Origin: Streptomyces olivoverticillatus
GTDB taxonomy: Bacteria; Actinomycetota; Actinomycetes; Streptomycetales; Streptomycetaceae
Assembly (NCBI RefSeq): GCF_014203555.1
Contig: NZ_JACHJH010000001.1
Location: 233,973-297,972 of the forward strand
Direction of reading: 5' to 3'
Length of the DNA stretch: 64,000 nt
Numbering within the stretch: the first letter of the stretch is position 1; each line of letters begins with the position of its first letter. Made by a program: the position numbers and the translations under genes. Shown here in pieces: positions 17,577 to 24,927 of this stretch. The notes under the pieces were generated by a model. It was not told the DNA's origin, ran no database searches, and worked only from the letters and a program-made list of their open reading frames with translations.

Positions 17577-18428
17577 ATGCCACCAAGGGCGGCGCCGACG
17601 GCCAGGCAACGAAGACTTGGCGCTGAGCTGCGCAAGATGCGCGAAAGCGCCGGGTTGACGGTCGCGGACGCGGGCCGGGAGCTGGGTGCCGATCGCACTC
17701 GCATCAGCAACATGGAGGCAGGTCGCCTGGGCGTCAGCACAGAGCGCGTCAGGACACTTGCGAACATCTACGCCGCGCCGGACTCGGCGTACGTGGATGC
17801 GCTCTCAGGAATGGCCGAGGAGCGAGGCAAGGGGTGGTGGGAGGAGTACCGCGGGACGCTCAGCACCGGTGCGCTCGATCTGGCAGAGCTCGAATCGCAT
17901 GCCGTCAGCCTGACGGTGCTTCAAGTCGTGTACATCCCCGGCTTGCTGCAGACCGAGGAGTACGCGCAGGCTGTCTTCCGTCAAAGCGTCCCCAAGCTAA
18001 GCCACTTGGACGTACAGCGTCGCGTCTCCTATCGCATGCAACGCAAGCGAGTGATCGAGCGGACGCCCGCGAAGTCGTGCACTTTCCTTGTACACGAAGC
18101 CGCTCTTCGCATGCTCTTCCCTGGAGCCGACGGTCAGCGCCGCCAGTTGGAGCGGCTGATCGAGATGAGTGAGCAGGAAGACATCTCGATCCGGGTGATC
18201 CCGTTCGAAGTTGGCGCCTTCCCTGGAGCGAACAGCTCACTTACGTTTGCCACCGGACCGGTTCCACAGCTCGACACGGCAGCGCTGGACACGGCCCACG
18301 GGTCGGTTCTTCTCGACGCAGACACGCATGTAGAAAACTACCGGTGCATTCTGTGTCGTACACGCGATATCTCCCTCGATGCCAAAGACTCGCGGGATTT
18401 CATCCACAAGGTTGCGAAGCAGCTATAA
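17577..18428 (+). CDS. XRE-family regulator with DUF5753 (WhiJ/Scr1-like)
   Basis: DNA-binding protein of about 283 residues. The N-terminal helix-turn-helix (about 10-70) contains LRKMRESAGLTVADAGRELG and ADRTRISNMEAGRLGVS. The remainder is DUF5753, marked by YIPGLLQTEEYAQAVFR and later by IRVIPFEVGAFPGANSSLTF. GGGAGG is at good distance before the ATG. The gene directly precedes a DUF397 gene and is divergent from an RsbW-like ATPase. In Streptomyces such trios act in developmental control, the DUF397 protein antagonising the XRE repressor. Confidence 0.92.
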   Translation: MPPRAAPTARQRRLGAELRKMRESAGLTVADAGRELGADRTRISNMEAGRLGVSTERVRTLANIYAAPDSAYVDALSGMAEERGKGWWEEYRGTLSTGALDLAELESHAVSLTVLQVVYIPGLLQTEEYAQAVFRQSVPKLSHLDVQRRVSYRMQRKRVIERTPAKSCTFLVHEAALRMLFPGADGQRRQLERLIEMSEQEDISIRVIPFEVGAFPGANSSLTFATGPVPQLDTAALDTAHGSVLLDADTHVENYRCILCRTRDISLDAKDSRDFIHKVAKQL

Positions 18429-18437
18429 GGCGTAGAG

Positions 18438-18800
18438 ATGTCTCAGACAGAATGGCAGAAGTCCACCTACTCCGGCGACCGCGACGACTGCGTCGAGTTA
18501 TGTCGGCGCAACGACCGCATCGCGATACGTGAAAGCGACGCACCCCGCGTCATCGTCAATGCCAGTCGCACCCAGCTACAAGCGCTTCTGGCGCATGCCA
18601 GAGCCGACGCGCGCTGGCAAAAGTCGTCATTCTCGACGGATGCAGTCGAGTGCATAGAGCTCGCCGCATGCGAACCCCGCATCCTCACCCGCGAGAGCGA
18701 CGCCCCCCGAACCGTCATATCCACCTCCCCCGCCCCGGCGCGAGCCCTCATCGCTCGCGCCAAAGCGGGGCGGCTCGATCGAGAGCGAGCCGCCCGGTAG
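18438..18800 (+). CDS. Double DUF397 protein
   Basis: About 120 residues containing two DUF397 units in tandem: the first starts WQKSTYSGDRDDCVEL (residues 5-50) and the second WQKSSFSTDAVECIELA (about 58-100). Most DUF397 proteins are single-unit and about 60-70 residues, so this is a duplication. It lies nine bases after the XRE gene and is probably its partner. Its last 20 codons and stop form one copy of a 61-bp repeat found again at 23310-23370, and include a hairpin (18768-18795). Confidence 0.88.
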   Translation: MSQTEWQKSTYSGDRDDCVELCRRNDRIAIRESDAPRVIVNASRTQLQALLAHARADARWQKSSFSTDAVECIELAACEPRILTRESDAPRTVISTSPAPARALIARAKAGRLDRERAAR

Positions 18801-18803
18801 CCG
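18743..18803 (+). repeat. 61-bp direct repeat, copy 1 (end of the DUF397 gene)
   Basis: Matches 23310-23370 at 58 of 61 positions, in the same orientation. It encodes ALIARAKAGRLDRERAAR plus the stop codon. It contains the hairpin GGGCGGCTCG (18768-18777) / CGAGCCGCCC (18786-18795), a likely terminator for the DUF397 gene. Confidence 0.9.
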
Positions 18804-18807
18804 ACCC

Positions 18808-20160
18808 CTACGCGGTGAGGTCGAGGAAGTCAGCGACGGGCCGAGCTTTGCGGTGGGCGGCGAGCTGCCCGCGCAGGTCGGCCAGGGTGCTGGTGCCGCG
18901 GGCGGAGTCCGCGCCGCCCAACTGCTCGATGGCCCGCTCGGCGACGGCGACGGCCGCGTCGATGTCACCGAGAGCGAGGTGGGCTTCGGCCTGGCGGGCC
19001 AGGTAGATCCCGGCGCCGCGGGCCTCGGTGTGGGCGTCGTACGGATCCTCGTGCCGCAGAGCGGCGTCGAAGTGCTCCAGCGCCCGCTGCGGCTCGCCCA
19101 GGGACAGCGCACAGGAGGCAGCGACCTCGTGGACCTCTCCATGGGTCATCCAGTACATCGAGGGCAGGTCGTGTTCGGTGGGCCCGGCTCGGTCGTAGGC
19201 GGCGAACGCAGCGTCGATTGCCCGGTAGGCGGCCGCGGGTTCGCCGGCCTTGGAGTGAGCGCGGGCCTGGCGGGCGTGGAGCATGGCCAGCACCCGGCCG
19301 GAGGTGATTTTGTGCCGGTGGTCCAGGGCGCGCTCGACGAGGCCGAGGGCGCCGTAGGGGTCGCCGCAGGAGTAACGGAGGTTGGCCCAGAATGCGAGCG
19401 TGCTCGCGCCCAGGGTGGCGTCGTCACCGATTGCGGCGGCGCGCAGGGCGGCGGTGAAGCGCTTCTCGGCATCCGCCAGGTGCCCGCTGTCGTACGCGCA
19501 CCATCCGGCGAGGCGGCAGGCTTCGGCAGCCGCCGCGTACAAGCGGCGGCCAGTGGCGTCGGTGTAGGAGCCGGTGGTGAGCACACCCGTGATCAGCCGT
19601 AGCTCGGCAACGGCGGCTTGGTAGGCGTGGGCGGAGCCGACGGCGTCGTCCAGATGCCGCAGGGTGTCCAGGCGGGTCTCGAAGAGCTCGGCGGCGCCTG
19701 CGCCGACACGCCGACCCCCCATGGCGGCGACGGCGGCGGGGGTGGTGGCGGCCCAGTGGGCGCCGGTGACCGCGAGCGTGCCCAGCGATGCGATGACGAA
19801 GCCGCGTCGGTCCACGGGACCCCCTCCCGCTTGCTCCAGTGCTTCCACCGTACCCGCCACCGTCCACGGCAACTCCCACACGGAACGGTCGTCACACAGC
19901 GCAAGGAGGAGCCAGTCGGGCCAGCCGCGGCGGTGGACCTCCTCCGGATCGATGCCGTGCAGGTCGGCCATGGCAAGCTGGGCGGTCAGCTCCGGTTCGG
20001 TGCCGCTGATCCAGCGGGAGAACTTCTCTTTGCGGTGGGCCATCTGCCCATAGCCCAGGACCTGGTGCCGGTCGGCAACCCGCTTGAGGTACGCGGCGGC
20101 AGTGGTGTGCTCGCGGGCAAGGAGAGAGCGGAGCGGATGGCGTTCGAGCACGGGACCCAT
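18808..20160 (-). CDS. Helix-turn-helix/TPR regulator
   Basis: About 450 residues. The N-terminal part (about 15-80) looks like a DNA-binding domain (HTTAAAYLKRVADRHQVLG, then KEKFSRWISG). A short hydrophobic stretch (RRGFVIASLGTLAVTGAHWAA) follows, then many helical repeats of TPR type to the end (AGWCAYDSGHLADAEKRFTAAL, LYLARQAEAHLALGD-like units). This architecture is common among Streptomyces regulators of development and antibiotic production. The ATG at 20160 has GGGAGG ten bases upstream. It is divergent from the unknown gene at 20430 and lies inside the 61-bp repeat-flanked segment, so it is a candidate regulator of that cassette. Confidence 0.75.
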   Translation of the reverse strand: MGPVLERHPLRSLLAREHTTAAAYLKRVADRHQVLGYGQMAHRKEKFSRWISGTEPELTAQLAMADLHGIDPEEVHRRGWPDWLLLALCDDRSVWELPWTVAGTVEALEQAGGGPVDRRGFVIASLGTLAVTGAHWAATTPAAVAAMGGRRVGAGAAELFETRLDTLRHLDDAVGSAHAYQAAVAELRLITGVLTTGSYTDATGRRLYAAAAEACRLAGWCAYDSGHLADAEKRFTAALRAAAIGDDATLGASTLAFWANLRYSCGDPYGALGLVERALDHRHKITSGRVLAMLHARQARAHSKAGEPAAAYRAIDAAFAAYDRAGPTEHDLPSMYWMTHGEVHEVAASCALSLGEPQRALEHFDAALRHEDPYDAHTEARGAGIYLARQAEAHLALGDIDAAVAVAERAIEQLGGADSARGTSTLADLRGQLAAHRKARPVADFLDLTA

Positions 20161-20290
20161 GGATGCACCACCTCCCGGCCAGGGGGACGGCCCCAGTGTG
20201 CTGCCACCCTGACGCCGCCGGGAACAGGGCAACCGGGGAGAAGGCAACGGCGAGCAACCCGGCGGCAACTCCCGGCAGCCTCAATCGGCT

Positions 20291-20431
20291 TCACGCGGCC
20301 CGTACGGCGGCGCTGTCCTGGATACAGCCGGTCTGCCCGCACAGCCTGCACTCCCCGTTGGGCGGGTCGGCCACCAGCAGCACCCCGGCGGATCCCGGGG
20401 TGCCTTCCCGGAATCGATGGAGGCACGTCAT
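20291..20431 (-). CDS. Candidate small Cys-rich ORF, overlapping the start of the next gene
   Basis: A 46-codon frame with strong third-position G/C bias (about 40 of 46 codons) ends in PPNGECRLCGQTGCIQDS, a possible CxxCxxxxC metal site. Its ATG shares the CATG at 20429-20432 with the oppositely oriented gene at 20430. No ribosome site precedes it, and it would contain the ribosome site of that gene, so it may be only a chance frame. It reads in the same direction as the TPR regulator, 130 bases upstream of it. Confidence 0.25.
   Translation of the reverse strand: MTCLHRFREGTPGSAGVLLVADPPNGECRLCGQTGCIQDSAAVRAA
20380..20403. promoter_or_regulatory. Hairpin in the leader of the unknown gene
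   Basis: GCACCCCGG (20380-20388) and CCGGGGTGC (20395-20403) form a perfect 9-bp stem with a six-base loop, ending 26 bases before the ATG at 20430. It could be a terminator, an attenuator or an operator; nothing in the sequence decides between these. Confidence 0.35.
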
Positions 20432-21167
20432 GACGACCGCAACCGCACACCGGACGTTCTCCGTGGAGCTGCCCGAGACGTTCACCGAGACGTGGAACCG
20501 CATCGACGGCATCACGGTCACCGACCGGACCATCAGCATCAACCCCAGCCAGTACTTCTTCCGCTACGAGAACCCAAGCTGGCTCCTGGTGGACTGGGAC
20601 CTGGTCCACACCGGACTCCTGGACGCCGCCGAGACCAGCGAGCAGGCCATCGAGCAGCGGGCCCTGGAGTTCGTCCAGGCCCACGGCCGACCCACAGACG
20701 ACCCGGCGAAGGTCCTGGAGACCGCCTACGAGGTCGCCGCGTACCTGTTCCGCGACGAGTACGTCGGCATCGGTGGCCTGGATGTCACCGCGCGGGAGAC
20801 GAAGGCCCTGCGCGAGGCAACCACGATCATGGCCCTGAACCGGGTCGAGCAGGACGGCCACCTGTCCAACGTCGGCCCCTGCTGGTTCTTCCCCGTCGCC
20901 ACCTCGGTCGTCTATGGCTTCACCGAGGACGAGGGCAGGAAGGTCGACGAGCTCTACCACGGCGGGTGGTTCAACGAGACCCGACGCCGGGAGTCCGTGC
21001 TCGCGCACGCGGCCCTCGGCGGCCGACTCGTCCACGGCTGTCAGGCATCCGCCGACATGATGGGCGGCTGCGTGCTCGCCTACGGCACTGACCTCGAACA
21101 GTTCCGCACAGAGTTGAGCGAGATGAAGAACGACTGGATGGACCGCGTCGCCGCCATGGGCCGGTGA
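20430..21167 (+). CDS. Unknown protein, 245 residues
   Basis: I do not recognise a family. The ATG at 20430 has a clean GGAGG eight bases upstream. The protein is soluble, acidic, rich in aromatic residues, without signal or membrane segments. It has a segment that could be a helical core (SEQAIEQRALEFVQAHGRPT), a conserved-looking CWFFPVATSVVYGFTEDEG stretch and a Cys/Met-rich part HGCQASADMMGGCVLAYG near the end. It is followed by a methyltransferase gene in the same direction after a strong hairpin, and is divergent from a TPR regulator. Position within the repeat-flanked cassette suggests it is the cassette's core enzyme or target, but its activity is unknown. Confidence 0.75.
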   Translation: MTTATAHRTFSVELPETFTETWNRIDGITVTDRTISINPSQYFFRYENPSWLLVDWDLVHTGLLDAAETSEQAIEQRALEFVQAHGRPTDDPAKVLETAYEVAAYLFRDEYVGIGGLDVTARETKALREATTIMALNRVEQDGHLSNVGPCWFFPVATSVVYGFTEDEGRKVDELYHGGWFNETRRRESVLAHAALGGRLVHGCQASADMMGGCVLAYGTDLEQFRTELSEMKNDWMDRVAAMGR

Positions 21168-21177
21168 CACATCACCG

Positions 21178-21211
21178 GGCAGGGGCCGGGATGTGCTTCC
21201 CGGCCCCTGCC
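21178..21211. terminator. 14-bp hairpin between the unknown gene and the methyltransferase gene
   Basis: GGCAGGGGCCGGGA (21178-21191) pairs perfectly with TCCCGGCCCCTGCC (21198-21211) across a six-base loop. There is no U-run. It probably terminates or attenuates transcription between two genes read in the same direction. Confidence 0.65.
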
Positions 21212-21237
21212 GTGTCCACGAAGAGGAGGTCACGGAA

Positions 21238-21960
21238 GTGACGTACACCAGCCTTCTGCACGGTGACGCCCTGGTGGATACCCAGGTCAACGCCCGTGCA
21301 TGGAACAGCATCGCCGCCCAAAAGCCGGTCGGCGACGGGCCGCCGCAGAAGGGCACGGTTCCCGACGACATCGAGTGGACGTGCTGGCCCGGCCACGGAC
21401 CGGGCGCCGCCTTCCTCGGCGACCTGGTCGGCCGACGGGTCGCGGAACTCGGGTGCGGGACCGGTGAGCACACTGCGTACGCGGCCGCCCGCGGGGCCCG
21501 TCTGGCCCTCGGCGTTGACATCGCCGTGGGCCGCATCCAGCAAGCCCGGGCCCGCTTCGGCCACCTGCCCGCCGCCATCTGGACGGTCGGTGACGCCGCC
21601 GAAGTTCTGGCCCGCCTGCCTCGCCTGGACGCCTGCTTCTCCATCTACGGCGCCCTGTGGTACTCCGACCCCGCCCGGCTGCTGCCGGTCATCCGCAACC
21701 GCCTCAAGCCCGGCGGCCTGCTCGCCTTCACCGTCAACGCTCCGCGCCCGGCGGAATTGCCCGGCCGCCGGGTGGACAACCTCACCCTGGACACCGGTGC
21801 CCGCCTGCCCGTCGTGCACTACTCGTACGACGTGGATGCCTGGCGACAGTTGCTGACTGCGAGCGGCCTGACCACGGACACCGTGTTGACCGTGGACGAC
21901 CCCGTCGGCCGGTGCTACCGCACCCTGGTCCTGCGTGCCCGGCGCCCAGTCGAGGAATGA
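21238..21960 (+). CDS. SAM-dependent class I methyltransferase
   Basis: About 240 residues with the Rossmann-type fold. Motif I is VAELGCGTGEHTAYAA, the acidic end of the second strand is LGVDIAVGRI, and the post-motif DACFSIYGALWYSDP corresponds to strand four, followed by NRLKPGGLLAFTVN. The GTG at 21238 follows GAGGAGG with 9-base spacing. The substrate cannot be inferred; residues 20-60 before motif I are not typical of UbiE or protein-methylating families. It lies 70 bases after the unknown gene, and tail to tail with an MFS gene. Confidence 0.88.
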   Translation: MTYTSLLHGDALVDTQVNARAWNSIAAQKPVGDGPPQKGTVPDDIEWTCWPGHGPGAAFLGDLVGRRVAELGCGTGEHTAYAAARGARLALGVDIAVGRIQQARARFGHLPAAIWTVGDAAEVLARLPRLDACFSIYGALWYSDPARLLPVIRNRLKPGGLLAFTVNAPRPAELPGRRVDNLTLDTGARLPVVHYSYDVDAWRQLLTASGLTTDTVLTVDDPVGRCYRTLVLRARRPVEE

Positions 21961-21967
21961 CCCACGG

Positions 21968-23206
21968 TCAGGTGCGCGCCACCTCCGCCTCTCGGCCCGG
22001 ACTCCGGCTCTGGCGGCGGCCGACGGACGTCAGTACGGCCCACCCGAACAGCGCGGCGGCCGCAGTCGCCATGCCGCCCAAGGCGAAGGATGCCTTCGGG
22101 GCCCGCTGGAGCAGCGCGGGCAGCAGCAGCATGCTGCCCGCACTCGCCGCGTGCAGCTTCATGGAGTACACGCTGAACATCCGCAGCCGTTCCGGCGCGT
22201 CCAGGGACGCGATCTCCGCGTTCAGCCCGATCGACGTCACCGGCACCAGCGCACTCCCGGCCGCCGTGAGGACAACCAGCTGCATCAGGCTGCCACTTGT
22301 CGCGACCGCCGCCAGCAGCAGCCCCCGCACAGCCCACACCACGCACAAGCCCCCCGGGAACCGGCCGGCCAGCTCGACGTGGCCCGCGAGGAGGTTGCCT
22401 GCCACCGAGCCGATCCCCATCGCCGACAGCACCAGTGCGTAGGCCCCCGGGCCCGCGTGCAGGCGCTCGGTCAGCCAGATGGGGACCCCGATGGACACCA
22501 CGGTCTGGAAGAACTCCCCCACCGCGCTCAGGACGAGCGCACCCGTGATCACGGGCCGGGCCCGCAGCAGGGGGAGGGCCTTCACCCCGGCCGGCCTCGC
22601 CGCCCCGCCGGGTACCCGAATGCGGGCGGCCTGCGGCAGCGCGCGGCCGAGCCAGGCGAAGGCGAGCGCGGAGACGGCGAAGGTCGCGGCGTCCACCAGG
22701 AACAAATCTTCGGCGGCGACGAAGGCCAGCAGCACCGCGGCCGAACCGGGGCCGAGGAACCAGGTCAGCCGGTTGGACATGTCCATCAGCCCCGTCACTT
22801 GTCGCACCTGGTCACCCGGTACCAGAGCGGGCACCAGGGCCGACAGGCCCGGCCCGGTCAGCGCGTCACACGTGCCGATCACGGCGATGACCGCCAGGAC
22901 GCCGGCCAGTCCGATCGACTGCCACAGCCAGGGCATCGCGCCCACCACCACGATCTGCACCGCCTCGACCGCGGCCAGCGCCCGGAAACAGGCGACTTGG
23001 GCGACCAGCTTCCGGCCGAAGGCCCCGATCAGCAGGTGCGGCACGGACTCAAGCACCACGACCAGGCCCATGGCCACCGCACCGGATCTCTGCCAGACCG
23101 TCCACGCCAGCGCCAGAGTGAAGAACCGGTCACCGAAGACGGACAGCGTCTCGGCAAACCACAGGACGAGGATGGGACGGCGCCGCAGCAGGCTCGCGTA
23201 GCTCAC
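21968..23206 (-). CDS. MFS transporter, about 12 TM
   Basis: Membrane protein of about 412 residues with around 12 hydrophobic segments and the N-terminal GDRFFTLALAWTVWQRSGAVAMG typical of the MFS_3/enterobactin-exporter-like group. The GTG at 23206 (VSYASLLRRR) was chosen because it begins just before TM1, and TACAGT lies seven bases upstream as a possible -10 for a leaderless transcript; an ATG at 23278 without ribosome site is the alternative. Within the repeat-flanked cassette it could export the product of the methyltransferase and unknown enzyme. Confidence 0.85.
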   Translation of the reverse strand: MSYASLLRRRPILVLWFAETLSVFGDRFFTLALAWTVWQRSGAVAMGLVVVLESVPHLLIGAFGRKLVAQVACFRALAAVEAVQIVVVGAMPWLWQSIGLAGVLAVIAVIGTCDALTGPGLSALVPALVPGDQVRQVTGLMDMSNRLTWFLGPGSAAVLLAFVAAEDLFLVDAATFAVSALAFAWLGRALPQAARIRVPGGAARPAGVKALPLLRARPVITGALVLSAVGEFFQTVVSIGVPIWLTERLHAGPGAYALVLSAMGIGSVAGNLLAGHVELAGRFPGGLCVVWAVRGLLLAAVATSGSLMQLVVLTAAGSALVPVTSIGLNAEIASLDAPERLRMFSVYSMKLHAASAGSMLLLPALLQRAPKASFALGGMATAAAALFGWAVLTSVGRRQSRSPGREAEVART

Positions 23207-23309
23207 CCGCGCGACTGTAGGGGCGGGTCGAACATCAAAAAGCGTGTTCGGCAACTCCTCCCCCGAAGAGCGGACCATGGGTTGACGTCAGCGGCCCGTA
23301 CGCGTCGCA

Positions 23310-23370
23310 AGCCCTCATCGCTCGCGCCAAGGCGGGGCGGCTCGACCGGGAGCGAGCCGCCCGGTAGCCG
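23310..23370 (+). repeat. 61-bp direct repeat, copy 2 (orphan DUF397 tail)
   Basis: A second copy, 58 of 61 identical, of the end of the DUF397 gene at 18743-18803, including the stop codon and the hairpin GGGCGGCTCG/CGAGCCGCCC. There is no DUF397 gene upstream of it here. It lies between the MFS start and the end of the VOC gene, and so marks the other edge of the 18.8-23.3 kb cassette. Confidence 0.9.
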
Positions 23371-23375
23371 GCCGG

Positions 23376-24161
23376 CTACCCCTGCGGCGGCTGCGGCTTG
23401 ATCACGGCGAAGGCGGCGCCGAAGGGGTCCGCCAGCCAGGCCATGCGGCCGACCTCCGGGACCTCTGCCGCCGGCATGATCACCGTGCCGCCGGCGCCCT
23501 GGGTGTTCGCGACGATCTCGTCGACGTCCGCGACGTCGAAGTACGGCACCCAGCGCGGCGGCTCCGTCTCGTCCTGGAGCGGGACGACGCCGCCGAAGGA
23601 CGCCTGCTGGTGGTCGCCGCCCTCCGCCGTGGCGAGGACGGTGTAGGTCATGCCGGGCATGTCCATGTTCTCCGAGCGCCAGCCGAACAGCGTGCGGTAG
23701 AAGTCCTGCGCCTGGGCCGGGTCCGGGGTGTGGAGTTCGGCCCAGCACAGGGAGCCCGCCTCGGAGGTCTTCTCCAGGCCCTTGACGTCCCCGGGCTGCC
23801 AGAGCGAGAAGTCGACGCCGCCCGGGTCCGTGCAGCACGCCATCCGCCCGGCCTCCATCACGTCGAACGGCGCGACCCGCACCCTTCCGCCGCCCTGCTC
23901 GACCGCCTTCGCCGTGGCGTCGGCGTCCGGCGTCTGGAAGTAGACCGTCCACGCCGAATCGGCGCCCTCCTCCGTGAGCGGACCGAGCGCCGCGACCGTC
24001 TTGCCGTCCTTCTGGAAGAAGCCGTAGCCCCCGGCCTCGGGCCCCGCCGACTCGAACTCCCAGCTGAACACCGAGCCGTAGAAGGCGGCCGCCGCAGCCG
24101 GATCCGGGCTGCCGAGATCCAGCCAGTTGGGCGCGCCGGTGACAAAGTCAGTGGTGAGCAT
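23376..24161 (-). CDS. Two-domain VOC (glyoxalase/bleomycin resistance fold) protein
   Basis: About 261 residues made of two VOC modules (about 8-120 and 137-257), each with paired beta-alpha-beta units. They begin NWLDLGSPDPAAAAAFYGSVF and CWAELHTPDPAQAQDFYRTLFGW. The overall plan matches the CFP30B-like actinobacterial group, whose function is uncertain. The ATG at 24161 has AAGGAG at good spacing. A role in metal-dependent catalysis or small-molecule binding is possible. The gene lies just outside the repeat-flanked cassette. Confidence 0.88.
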   Translation of the reverse strand: MLTTDFVTGAPNWLDLGSPDPAAAAAFYGSVFSWEFESAGPEAGGYGFFQKDGKTVAALGPLTEEGADSAWTVYFQTPDADATAKAVEQGGGRVRVAPFDVMEAGRMACCTDPGGVDFSLWQPGDVKGLEKTSEAGSLCWAELHTPDPAQAQDFYRTLFGWRSENMDMPGMTYTVLATAEGGDHQQASFGGVVPLQDETEPPRWVPYFDVADVDEIVANTQGAGGTVIMPAAEVPEVGRMAWLADPFGAAFAVIKPQPPQG

Positions 24162-24371
24162 GGTGATGTGCTCCTTCGACGGATTCCGCCGGGTTCCCCC
24201 GGCCGGAATTCAGTCTGGCACCGCCCACTGACACCCGCGCGGCGCGGCCGCGCGTACGCCCCCGGCGTGCTGGATCGCGGCGGCCTTGGGGTCCGGCGGA
24301 CCTGGGTCGCCGCGGGCCGGGGACGGAGGCACGATGGAAAGTGCCCCTATACGTGACAGAGGAGGCCCACC

Positions 24372-24803
24372 ATGACGATAGCCAAGGAGATCATGCACCC
24401 GGGTGCCCACTGGATCACCAAGGAAGACACCCTGGACCACGCCGCCCGGCTGATGCTGGAGCTGAACGTGGGCGCGCTGCCCGTCGGCGACGCCAAGGAG
24501 CGGCTGTGCGGGATCATCACCGACCGTGACATCGTCGTGAAGTGCGTGGCCAAGGGCAAGAACCCCGCGGAGTGCAAGGCCGGCGAGATAGTCGAGGGCA
24601 CCCCGCGCTGGATCGACGCCAACGCCGACGTCGAGGACGTCCTGCACGAGATGGAGAGCCACCGCATCCGGCGGCTGCCGGTCATCGAGAACAAGCGGCT
24701 CGTCGGCATGATCAGCGAGGCGGACCTGGCGCGGCACCTGCCGGACGACCAGCTCGCCGAATTCGCCGGGCACATCTACTCGCCGGCGCCCGTCCGCCAC
24801 TGA
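24372..24803 (+). CDS. Two-CBS-domain protein (HRP1-like)
   Basis: About 143 residues consisting of a CBS pair (about 5-62 and 70-128). The first ends in LCGIITDRDIVVK and the second in VGMISEADLARHLPDDQ. CBS pairs bind adenine nucleotides and usually sense energy state. The size and layout resemble mycobacterial hypoxic response protein 1, but no partner is encoded beside it. AGAGGAGG precedes the ATG. It is the last gene before the MalG-like permease. Confidence 0.92.
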   Translation: MTIAKEIMHPGAHWITKEDTLDHAARLMLELNVGALPVGDAKERLCGIITDRDIVVKCVAKGKNPAECKAGEIVEGTPRWIDANADVEDVLHEMESHRIRRLPVIENKRLVGMISEADLARHLPDDQLAEFAGHIYSPAPVRH

Positions 24804-24927
24804 CCGGCCGGGGCGCGGGTGGCTCACGCCGTCTGCCGCGGGCGGGGACCGCGCGCTATCCTCCGAGCGGCTGCCCGCGCGGCCCGTCCGCGCGCCGGGC
24901 GCCACCGCCGCCGCGCTCGGAGGTGCC

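Larger units (their letters stand above)
10904..24927. other. Accessory block separating two permease genes of one importer
   Basis: About 14 kb of mixed accessory genes lie between the MalF-like permease (ends 10903) and a MalG-like permease (starts 24928) that reads in the same direction and has no binding protein of its own. The block contains decayed gene fragments, a 61-bp repeated sequence and a stretch (about 15400-18500) visibly richer in A/T than its surroundings. Both edges carry TGACCGG (10902-10908 and 24803-24809), which is only microhomology. No integrase or clear attachment site was found, so the mechanism is open. Confidence 0.5.

Noticed and set aside
18743..23370. Terminal inverted repeats of a transposon
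   Set aside because: The 61-bp copies are in direct, not inverted, orientation, and no transposase lies between them.
10904..24927. Prophage or integrative conjugative element
   Set aside because: No integrase, excisionase, replication, transfer or phage structural gene was found; only repeats and accessory genes support mobility.
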